Shown here: in pieces, positions 1 through 6,193 of the stretch
Layout of the letters: each line of letters opens with the position of its first letter
Numbering within the stretch: position 1 is the stretch's first letter
Assembly: GCA_030523805.1 (NCBI GenBank)
Contig: JAUNHS010000022.1
Location: forward strand, 10,136 to 18,676
Length of the DNA: 8,541 nucleotides
DNA from: Acinetobacter sp.
GTDB taxonomy: Bacteria > Pseudomonadota > Gammaproteobacteria > Pseudomonadales > Moraxellaceae
Direction of reading: 5' to 3'
Position numbers and translations under genes: made by a program
The notes under the pieces: model-generated
What the model saw: the letters and a program-made list of their open reading frames with translations, nothing else
The model's database searches: none
Told to the model about the DNA's origin: nothing

Positions 1-378
1 ACCAAACATAAAAATGAATTGCATAGCTTTTGGCAAATTCATCATCAAGACCAAGCCGAGAGTAGTACTGCCCTTCAAGCCAGTGTGCATTATCGTGATG
101 ATTTTCTTGATGATTTACTATGGAACAGTTCATTATATCGCCAGCACTTATGGCAAAATCATAAACGGTTAAGCTATGGCGTGCAAAGTAGTGGGCATTT
201 TAACCAAGGCGATGCCAAAGAGTGGGATTTAAACAGCTGGGGGCCTTTTCTCACATGGCGACAACCTGTGGGGCGTGAATGGTTTTTTGTGCAAACGGAA
301 GTGAATTATTTAAACAATGAGCGTTTAAATCGCAATCATCATATCGGCACGTTGTTGCGTTTAGAAGCGTTATTTTAA
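1..378 (+). CDS. 3' end of a gene for a probable outer-membrane beta-barrel protein (5' end outside the window)
   Basis: The reading frame is open from the first base and stops with TAA at 376-378, so only the C-terminal 125 residues are visible. The TTG at 19 is not a credible start because the frame continues upstream of it and no ribosome binding site is seen. The fragment shows alternating polar and aromatic or hydrophobic residues in short blocks separated by polar turns, for example around WGPFLTWRQP and WFFVQTEVNYL. It ends in RLEALF, with a terminal phenylalanine and hydrophobic residues at alternate positions, which fits the C-terminal signal recognised by the BAM complex. I infer a barrel in the outer membrane but do not recognise the family. 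The gene converges with the peptidase gene, and a shared terminator lies between them. Confidence 0.6.
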   Translation, partial: TKHKNELHSFWQIHHQDQAESSTALQASVHYRDDFLDDLLWNSSLYRQHLWQNHKRLSYGVQSSGHFNQGDAKEWDLNSWGPFLTWRQPVGREWFFVQTEVNYLNNERLNRNHHIGTLLRLEALF

Positions 379-403
379 TTCGTAGCAACAAAATAAACCC
401 ACA

Positions 404-435
404 AAAAAATCTGCACCCTAAGGTGCAGATTTTTT
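404..435. terminator. Bidirectional intrinsic terminator between converging genes
   Basis: A perfect 14-bp inverted repeat runs from 404-417 to 422-435 with the 4-base loop CTAA. Its core is ATCTGCACC/GGTGCAGAT, flanked by A6 on the left and T6 on the right, so either strand gives a GC-rich stem followed by a U-tract. It lies 25 bases past the stop of the left-hand gene and 21 bases past the stop of the peptidase gene, and can end both transcripts. Confidence 0.9.
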
Positions 436-456
436 ATTGCTCAATGAACGCTGGTA

Positions 457-3177
457 TTATTTAAAAATACCTTGTTTACGCTCTTCAGCACGCTTCTGGA
501 TAGCTTCTTGCTTTTTAGCAAGTGCTTCAGCTTCATCTTTCTTTTGCTTTTCAGTTTTCAACTGATCTGCAGTCGGACGAGATGTAACCACAGGCACACC
601 ACCTACACCCATTTCGCTCAAACGGAATGCAATCACACGTTGGTAATTACGCATACGGTCGGCATAAGTGTTTGGCCAGTGTGCTTCTGTTTGGTGTACA
701 TCTAGCAACATTGGACGTGGTGTTTCACAACTTTGCTTCGCATTTTGTAATGCCGCAGCATATTTGTATGAATGCGATGGTGTTACACGGTCATCATATC
801 TTGCCGTCATTACCAATGTAGATGGATAGCACACGCCATCTTTTACATTGTGATATGGTGAATACGATTTCAAAATTTCATAGTATTCTTTACTATCAAA
901 TGGTGTACCGTATTCATGCACCCAGTAGTCAGTGTGATAGTTATCCGCTTGACGGTACATATCTAATACACCTTTTTCTGGAATAGCAACACGGAATTTA
1001 TCTGGGAATAATACTGATGTTGCAGCAACCAATAAACCACCATTTGATGCACCTGAGCTGGCAATATAATCACTCGTCGCATAGCCATTGGCAGCCATAT
1101 AGTCAGCAGCAGCAGCAAAGTCATTAAACACGTTCATTTTTTTGTCGTGCTTACCATCACGGTGCCATGCTTCGCCATAATCAGAGCCACCACGCAAGGT
1201 TACATTCACCCATACACCACCATTCTCCATCCATGCTGCTTGCTCTGGACGGAATTGGTTATTTTGAGCGATACCAAAACCACCATAACCATAAACAACA
1301 GTTGGGTTTTTACCATTCAACACAATGCCTTTTTTATGGCTAATGCTCATCGGAATTTGTGTACCATCTTTACTTGTCGCCCATGCTTGTTTGGTTTCAA
1401 ACTGAGACTCATCAAATGGATACATATCACGACGGTATTTATCGGTAAATTCGCCTTTTTCTGGGCTGTAGTGATACCATGTACGTGGCTGTACAACAGA
1501 AGAATAACGGAAGCTCACATAGCCTTCATCTTCTTTTTCTACAACAGCATCAGCAGATTTGTTTGCATCATCTGTTTTACCTGGCACATAAGCATAAATA
1601 TCATCAATATAACCTGGGCCTTGTTCAGGTGTTAGGTCTTTGATCAATTTACCTTTGCTATCAGTCAAAATCACACGATGACCATTATCTTTACGATAAT
1701 GGATTAAGAAATAGCCTTGACCTTGTGGGTAGCGTACCGCTTCTTCCATGTGTTGATAGTATTTATTTACAGGAACAACCAACTCACGTTTGCTTGGATC
1801 TTTCAAGTTTGATTTATAAATCGCACCAGAATAATCTTCATATGAAATAAACCATACATCGCCTGTATCTTTATCCATATCAATATATTCTGTTAAATCA
1901 CCAACACTACCTGAACCATCTTGTCTAGCAAATTTTTTCGCTTGCTCTTGAGTATGGAAACGCGTAACTTTTTTCGTTTGCATATCATAGATATAGAACG
2001 TATATTGCTTCTGCCACGCACTAATCACTAAGTAACGATCGTGAACAATAGATAAACCAGATAAAGCAGCACCACTACCTGAAGCATCTACATAGTTTGC
2101 ACCGACCATCACTGCGGGGTCAATCGCACCTTGCTTTTTACGCACATCATGAAGATGTACATCAGTCCAGCCATTACGATCACGCAAGTAGAAGAAGCTA
2201 TGGTCATCAATCCATTCAATATCATTATAAGTAGAACCATAATGCATTGGTGCAATTTTTGCGACTTCTTCACCTGTGGTTGTTTTTACAACGTGTAAAT
2301 AGCGTTTATCCGTATCTGAATAGCCTGTACGTGTGTAATAAACAAAGTAGCTACCTTCTTTACTTACCCAAATATCCCCCATATCAATCATGGTTTGACC
2401 ATCAGCAGATAAATTCTTTTCGTTTACCCACTCATGTACAATACCATCTAAATCGGTATAGTGAATGCGAGAATGACCATCAGTGCCGCGGAAAAAGTGG
2501 ATTTCGCCAACTTTATCCTTGTTTACTTTACGGATTGTATGCTCAAAAGTCATTAATCCTTTAATATTTTCACCAATTTGATCAAAATATGGCACTTGGG
2601 CAAAATAACTATCCGTTACTTTGTTTTGCTCTTCTGTCCACTTTTGCACTTCACTTGGTACAGGATTTTTTTCTACTTTTTTCAAAGCATCCAAGCCACG
2701 GCTACGCTCTCGATCTGAAGCACGCAAGCCATCTGCTGTGCGTGTACCTGCAGCTGGGCTACCCACCATCGCTTTTTCTAAACGGTCGCCTTCCATACGT
2801 GAACCCGCAAGGTTACGCTCACGGTCGGCATCTTTTTCTTTACGATATTCAGGGCTAATTGGATCTACATCTTCCAACCAACGGTATTTATCTTCCACAA
2901 CTTCACGGAAATAGTGATCTTTACCATCGTCTGGACGTAAAGCACCACGCACTGCACCATCGTCAATACGTAAAGTACCACTCATAGTTACCAAATTTGG
3001 ACGACCATATTCGCCTGTTAAAAAGCGATCTTCAGGGCGTTCTGCAACTGTGGCAGTATATGGATAATAGGTAACTTCTTCTGCTTTTTTACTTGTATCG
3101 CTCTCTGCGTGTGCAGTAGAAACAGCCATCAAGCCTGATAAACTTGCAACAAGTACAGCTAATTTATTAAGTTTCAT
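457..3177 (-). CDS. Secreted prolyl oligopeptidase family (S9A) serine peptidase with enlarged N-terminal region
   Basis: The 906-aa product has a signal peptide (residues 1-24, cleavage after AHA), so it is exported, probably to the periplasm. The family hydrolyses short peptides after proline. A YRWLED motif at 98-103 marks the usual N-terminus. A seven-bladed propeller region spans roughly 195-590, and the alpha/beta hydrolase domain spans roughly 600-856. By family alignment the triad is Ser711 (GASNGG), Asp795 (RYDDRV) and His833 (EAHW). Arg797 and Trp752 match the substrate-binding Arg and the proline-stacking Trp of the mammalian enzyme. Typical members have about 700 residues. The excess lies before YRWLED, in a charged insertion of about 60 residues between 105 and 178, and in a Lys/Glu-rich helical tail after about 865. 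The ATG has a GGAG six bases upstream. The gene is last in a row with two porins, 83 bases behind the nearer one. Confidence 0.9.
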   Translation of the reverse strand: MKLNKLAVLVASLSGLMAVSTAHAESDTSKKAEEVTYYPYTATVAERPEDRFLTGEYGRPNLVTMSGTLRIDDGAVRGALRPDDGKDHYFREVVEDKYRWLEDVDPISPEYRKEKDADRERNLAGSRMEGDRLEKAMVGSPAAGTRTADGLRASDRERSRGLDALKKVEKNPVPSEVQKWTEEQNKVTDSYFAQVPYFDQIGENIKGLMTFEHTIRKVNKDKVGEIHFFRGTDGHSRIHYTDLDGIVHEWVNEKNLSADGQTMIDMGDIWVSKEGSYFVYYTRTGYSDTDKRYLHVVKTTTGEEVAKIAPMHYGSTYNDIEWIDDHSFFYLRDRNGWTDVHLHDVRKKQGAIDPAVMVGANYVDASGSGAALSGLSIVHDRYLVISAWQKQYTFYIYDMQTKKVTRFHTQEQAKKFARQDGSGSVGDLTEYIDMDKDTGDVWFISYEDYSGAIYKSNLKDPSKRELVVPVNKYYQHMEEAVRYPQGQGYFLIHYRKDNGHRVILTDSKGKLIKDLTPEQGPGYIDDIYAYVPGKTDDANKSADAVVEKEDEGYVSFRYSSVVQPRTWYHYSPEKGEFTDKYRRDMYPFDESQFETKQAWATSKDGTQIPMSISHKKGIVLNGKNPTVVYGYGGFGIAQNNQFRPEQAAWMENGGVWVNVTLRGGSDYGEAWHRDGKHDKKMNVFNDFAAAADYMAANGYATSDYIASSGASNGGLLVAATSVLFPDKFRVAIPEKGVLDMYRQADNYHTDYWVHEYGTPFDSKEYYEILKSYSPYHNVKDGVCYPSTLVMTARYDDRVTPSHSYKYAAALQNAKQSCETPRPMLLDVHQTEAHWPNTYADRMRNYQRVIAFRLSEMGVGGVPVVTSRPTADQLKTEKQKKDEAEALAKKQEAIQKRAEERKQGIFK

Positions 3178-3183
3178 TCAATA

Positions 3184-3187
3184 CTCC
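3184..3187 (-). promoter_or_regulatory. Ribosome binding site of the peptidase gene
   Basis: GGAG on the minus strand lies six bases from the ATG at 3177. It sits only four bases downstream of the foot of a strong hairpin, so folding of that hairpin could affect ribosome access. Confidence 0.75.
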
Positions 3188-3191
3188 ATTA

Positions 3192-3221
3192 TTTGAGATA
3201 AAGAATATGCTTTATCTCAAA
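3192..3221 (-). other. Intercistronic hairpin between the second porin and the peptidase gene
   Basis: A perfect 12-bp inverted repeat, TTTGAGATAAAG (3192-3203) and CTTTATCTCAAA (3210-3221), has a 6-base loop. In the minus-strand transcript the stem is followed by TAATGGAG, which contains the ribosome binding site of the peptidase and no U-tract. It is therefore not a canonical intrinsic terminator. It may protect the 3' end of upstream porin mRNA, act as a processing site, or tune translation of the peptidase. The structure is directly visible; the role is inferred. Confidence 0.7.
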
Positions 3222-3260
3222 CATTCAACTCTTACTCAAACATATTCTGCATTAAGCATT

Positions 3261-4442
3261 TTAGAACATGAATGAAACACCACCACGGATTTCAGTGTCT
3301 TTCAAGCGAGAGAAATCAGTGTTGCCTAAAATATAAGTGTTTTTGTATTGGTCAGCACGAGCGAATAAACGGAAGTTTTCACGCAAATAGTAGCTTGCAG
3401 TTACATAAGCACGCTTTTGCTTGATTTCATCAAACAATACTGTTTCATAACCACGTACTGCTGCTGCAGTTGTCGTTTGTGCAGCAGTTAAAGTTACGCC
3501 ATCTTGTGTTGTTTTTTCAGTATTTTTCACGCCATAGCCAGCAGTTAAGTTAATGCGTGGTGTGAAGTCATAGCCGATTTTTGCACCATAGTAATTGCTT
3601 TCTGCACTACGGATATAGTTGCCGTCAAATTCTTCTTCATCTTGACCCACATCAGCTGCTACAGTTAAACCTGCAACACGATATTCTACAGATAACGCAC
3701 CGCCTTTACTGTCTGTAGATACACGCTCTACACCAGTCGTCGCAGGATTACGTTTACTATCGCTATAGCCAGCAGCCAAACGAACGCTGTGATTGTCAGC
3801 AAATGGAATTAAATAACTTGCAGACACACCAGCACCTTCTACAGTCGCTGAGTTACTTGTTCTACGTACATCGTCAATTGATGGGAAAATGTAGTAAGCA
3901 CTTGCTTGGAAATTTGGAATACCTGTGTAGTCTAAACGCACGCTAGATGCTGCAAAGGTATCAAGTGGTGTATATGTACCTGTGCGTGTTACATAGCCTG
4001 TATGCAAATATTGGCGACCAAAAGAAAGCGAACCTAAACCTTGCTTATCTACAGCCAAACTTGCATTGCTTGAATACATTGAGCCGTCCCAATAACCAAA
4101 GCCCACTGTACCTGTTACACGGTAGCCATTGTCTAAACGCTGTGAACCACGGAACTCTAACCAAGATGAACCATTGTCATAACCTAAACGTGTTTGACGG
4201 TCTCTCCACTCTTCGTGAGCACCATTTGCAACCCAAGCACCATTGCTCGCAGTATAAGCCCAAGATGGATAGTCAAAGTTATACGTTGTATCACGGCTAG
4301 TCGCATATACGTTTACTTCACCATTTACATCTAAAGATAAACCATCTTTTTTATACAAGTTATACACTGCATGAGCAGATGTACTGATAAAAGTTGTTGC
4401 GGCAATCGTTGCTAAACTTAAATAAAGAGCTGTACGTTTCAT
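3261..4442 (-). CDS. Gram-negative general porin, second of a tandem pair
   Basis: This 393-aa protein has a signal peptide (residues 1-25, ending STSAHA, mature protein starting VYNLY). The mature N-terminus, KDGLSLDVNGEVNVYATSR, is a typical first strand of the OmpC/P2-like 16-stranded porin superfamily. The sequence then alternates amphipathic strands with polar Gly/Asn/Asp/Ser loops and ends in GGVSFMF with a terminal Phe, the outer-membrane assembly signal. General porins form trimeric channels for passive uptake of small hydrophilic solutes; the solute here cannot be told. It is clearly paralogous to the upstream porin: compare YTGIPNFQASAYYIFP with YTSIPDLKVKAYWAFP, and YGAKIGYDFTP with YGARVDYEFTP. 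The ATG has AGGA at 4449-4452, six bases upstream. No convincing promoter of its own is seen in the 82-base gap, so co-transcription with the upstream porin is likely. Confidence 0.88.
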   Translation of the reverse strand: MKRTALYLSLATIAATTFISTSAHAVYNLYKKDGLSLDVNGEVNVYATSRDTTYNFDYPSWAYTASNGAWVANGAHEEWRDRQTRLGYDNGSSWLEFRGSQRLDNGYRVTGTVGFGYWDGSMYSSNASLAVDKQGLGSLSFGRQYLHTGYVTRTGTYTPLDTFAASSVRLDYTGIPNFQASAYYIFPSIDDVRRTSNSATVEGAGVSASYLIPFADNHSVRLAAGYSDSKRNPATTGVERVSTDSKGGALSVEYRVAGLTVAADVGQDEEEFDGNYIRSAESNYYGAKIGYDFTPRINLTAGYGVKNTEKTTQDGVTLTAAQTTTAAAVRGYETVLFDEIKQKRAYVTASYYLRENFRLFARADQYKNTYILGNTDFSRLKDTEIRGGVSFMF

Positions 4443-4448
4443 AAAAAA

Positions 4449-4452
4449 TCCT
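4449..4452 (-). promoter_or_regulatory. Ribosome binding site of the second porin gene
   Basis: AGGA on the minus strand lies six T residues upstream of the ATG at 4442, which supports that start. Confidence 0.65.
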
Positions 4453-4464
4453 GTGATTTACAAA

Positions 4465-4489
4465 GTCAATCTTGCTCTCAAGCATTGAC
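4465..4489 (-). other. Intercistronic hairpin between the two porin genes
   Basis: GTCAATCTTG (4465-4474) pairs with CAAG plus ATTGAC (4479-4482 and 4484-4489), giving ten base pairs with one bulged C at 4483 and a four-base loop. On the minus strand the stem is followed by TTTG and then mixed sequence, so there is no real U-tract. Its place in an 82-base spacer mirrors the hairpin in the next spacer. A role in mRNA processing, stability or partial attenuation is inferred. Confidence 0.55.
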
Positions 4490-4524
4490 ATTAAATATAA
4501 ATTGAAAATATTAAACCTATCTCA

Positions 4525-5730
4525 TTAGAATGAGAAACTTGTACCAATCGTTGCTGTGCTATATTCAGTACGGCTGAAATAACCTTCATCTACATAGTTT
4601 TTCACAACTTGATGACTTAAATCGCCACGTAAACTGATATTACGGAATAATTGATAGCTGATACCTGCTTTATATACATCTGCTTTTACATTTTTAAAAA
4701 CATAGTATTCACTTACAGAACCCAAATCGGCAAAGCTGGTTGCACCTTCTTTTTCATAGTTCACATTACCATAAGCCGCATAGACTGAAAGCTCAGGGGT
4801 AAATTCATAATCTACACGAGCACCATAAGAACGTGCATCTACTTTATCCAATTTCGCTGTGGCAGCACGACCCAATTCTTCAGCTGATTTGCCTGCTTCT
4901 AAGGTCAATTTCACTTTATCGTGTTGATACGCCAAAGCTGCTGTATAAGACTGTCTATCTTTTGCTAAAGTATTTTGGTTTGCCGAGTTAATACCATCAT
5001 GACGATCAGTATTTGCAAATGCAATTTCACCACCTAAATTATGACGTGGCGACATGAAATGGTGTAAATAGCTTACCGCTACACCATAACCACCATGAAT
5101 ACCTGTATCCGCTGCAGAACGTACATCAGTCGCTCTAGGGAATGCCCAGTAGGCTTTTACTTTCAAGTCTGGAATGCTGGTATAGCTGACATTAATGGCA
5201 CTACCTTCAGCAGCAGACAAGTCAAACGTACCTGTATCGCCAATATATTCTTTGAGTAAGTTCCCTGTAGATAAACCAATCGCACCATGCTTATCGTGCG
5301 TTAAAGTAATACCATAGTTGGCATAGAAGTTTGCTGGGTACCAATATTCTTCATAATTCCAATCAGAAGCATGCGCACCGTACAATACGCTATAGGCGTA
5401 TGCTGTCCAGTTTTTAGTCAAACGTTGATTTAAAGAAAAACCAATGCTTGATGTACCTACACCACTTAAACGCATACGTTCATCGGCATCACGGCGGTTT
5501 TGATTTAACAAAATTTGCTCAACTGATGTACCAGCTGGATAAATCGTATTATCACCATATTTATACTGGAACACACTTCTCGTTTTGGTAAAAGATGGCG
5601 ATACTGTACCGCTAATTGCCATTTCCATACCATTACGCAAGTTTAAATCTAACCATGCAGCTTGGGCTGGGAGACTAAGACCTGTGGCAACTGCCAACAA
5701 CGTCATTTTATAAAGGGGATTTAGCTTCAT
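4525..5730 (-). CDS. Gram-negative general porin, first of a tandem pair
   Basis: I place the start at the ATG at 5730, giving 401 aa. The product then begins with a clean signal peptide (residues 1-24, positively charged MKLNPLYK, hydrophobic core, PAQA before the cleavage site), and AAGGAT lies nine bases upstream. The frame extends to an ATG at 5790, but that would put 20 extra residues before the signal peptide. The mature protein starts AWLDLNLRNGMEMAISGTVSPSF, has the strand/loop alternation of a 16-stranded porin, and ends in TIGTSFSF with the terminal Phe of outer-membrane barrels. It probably forms a diffusion channel of unknown specificity. It is a diverged paralogue of the porin downstream and is the first gene of the probable porin-porin-peptidase operon, behind a long AT-rich upstream region. 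Confidence 0.87.
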   Translation of the reverse strand: MKLNPLYKMTLLAVATGLSLPAQAAWLDLNLRNGMEMAISGTVSPSFTKTRSVFQYKYGDNTIYPAGTSVEQILLNQNRRDADERMRLSGVGTSSIGFSLNQRLTKNWTAYAYSVLYGAHASDWNYEEYWYPANFYANYGITLTHDKHGAIGLSTGNLLKEYIGDTGTFDLSAAEGSAINVSYTSIPDLKVKAYWAFPRATDVRSAADTGIHGGYGVAVSYLHHFMSPRHNLGGEIAFANTDRHDGINSANQNTLAKDRQSYTAALAYQHDKVKLTLEAGKSAEELGRAATAKLDKVDARSYGARVDYEFTPELSVYAAYGNVNYEKEGATSFADLGSVSEYYVFKNVKADVYKAGISYQLFRNISLRGDLSHQVVKNYVDEGYFSRTEYSTATIGTSFSF

Positions 5731-5739
5731 AACCAAGTA

Positions 5740-5745
5740 ATCCTT
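5740..5745 (-). promoter_or_regulatory. Ribosome binding site deciding the start of the first porin gene
   Basis: AAGGAT on the minus strand is nine bases from the ATG at 5730. Together with the signal peptide it selects this start over the upstream in-frame ATG at 5790. Confidence 0.6.
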
Positions 5746-5846
5746 AACTTGTGCTATATGCGTATGCACGAACACAAACACTATACACACCCATATTCAC
5801 AACTATTTCGGTATTCAAAAAACTGTAAAATTGGACTATAAAACAA

Positions 5847-5878
5847 TGTGTATTTTCACTAAATGCTAACAATACACA
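5847..5878. promoter_or_regulatory. 8-bp dyad, possible operator or leader hairpin
   Basis: TGTGTATT (5847-5854) and AATACACA (5871-5878) form a perfect inverted repeat around 16 bases. ATACACAC (5872-5879) recurs at 5783-5790. The dyad overlaps the -35 of the nearer promoter candidate, as an operator might. If the farther promoter is used, it lies in the leader and could fold as a stem with a 16-base loop. Confidence 0.3.
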
Positions 5879-5890
5879 CAACCGTAGGCA

Positions 5891-5919
5891 AATATAAAGG
5901 ACAAAAACAACAAAAGCAA
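5891..5919 (-). promoter_or_regulatory. Candidate sigma-70 promoter of the porin-peptidase operon
   Basis: On the minus strand TTGCTT (5914-5919) and TATATT (5891-5896) are separated by 17 bases; the -10 matches the consensus at five of six positions and the -35 at three. Transcription would start near 5884, leaving a leader of about 150 bases. A competing candidate nearer the gene is TTTAGT (5858-5863) with TATAGT (5835-5840), also spaced 17 bases. Neither can be proved from sequence. Confidence 0.35.
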
Positions 5920-6109
5920 GTGCAATTTTAACAATTAATTACATTAAATTCATAATTACCAACCATAAGTTCAAAAAAAAAAATGATTAAATTATTTATA
6001 TTTAAAAACAATGATTTATTAAAATTTATTTATTCATCATTCTACTTCACAATTTAAAACATTTTATGTAAATTAATACTAAAGTCTAATATGTTTAATT
6101 GAAAATAGA

Positions 6110-6124
6110 GCAGATATTATCTGC
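6110..6124. repeat. Short palindrome GCAGATA-T-TATCTGC
   Basis: Seven-base arms surround a single central T, just beyond the ychF terminator. The perfect short dyad is the size of a regulator binding site, but no further evidence assigns it a role. Confidence 0.35.
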
Positions 6125-6147
6125 CCCTACCACTCCTACTCGCCATA

Positions 6148-6177
6148 AAAAATGGTAGAGCGAACCCTACCATTTTT
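6148..6177 (-). terminator. Intrinsic terminator of ychF
   Basis: AAAAATGGTAG (6148-6158) pairs perfectly with CTACCATTTTT (6167-6177) around an 8-base loop. On the minus strand the stem ends in a T6 run, and it begins 16 bases after the ychF stop codon. On the plus strand it also has a T5 end, so some bidirectional function is possible. Confidence 0.85.
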
Positions 6178-6193
6178 CAAATCAAGCAACGGA

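Larger units (their letters stand above)
5731..6147. other. AT-rich intergenic regulatory region upstream of the porin operon
   Basis: This stretch between the first porin gene and the ychF terminator contains no credible gene on either strand. It holds a candidate promoter (5891-5919), an alternative -10 (5835-5840), an 8-bp dyad (5847-5878), an A11 tract (5973-5983) and a short palindrome (6110-6124). From about 5930 to 6105 it is almost pure A/T, including TTTATT-type runs that could act as UP elements or be bent or bound by nucleoid proteins such as H-NS or IHF. Those protein-binding roles are inference. Confidence 0.6.

Noticed and set aside
472..2914. Several plus-strand open frames opposite the peptidase gene (for example 1147-1635 and 2247-2564).
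   Set aside because: They lie antisense within a clear 906-codon gene, have low-complexity or Cys/His/Ile-rich translations, and show no family resemblance or ribosome binding sites.
3947..4300. Plus-strand open frame of 117 codons opposite the second porin gene.
   Set aside because: It is antisense to a well-supported porin, and its Leu/His/Asn-rich translation has no recognisable domain.
4520..4535. Inverted repeat TCTCATT/AATGAGA at the stop codon of the first porin gene.
   Set aside because: The loop is only two bases in full form and there is no U-tract; it is too weak to call a terminator.
5731..5790. An in-frame 20-codon extension of the first porin gene, starting at an ATG at 5790.
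   Set aside because: It would place extra residues ahead of a clean signal peptide, and the ATG at 5730 has a suitable ribosome binding site.
5930..6105. Possible small RNA or short gene in the very AT-rich stretch.
   Set aside because: No start with a ribosome binding site leads to a plausible frame, and no stable hairpin with a U-tract marks an RNA gene end apart from the ychF terminator.
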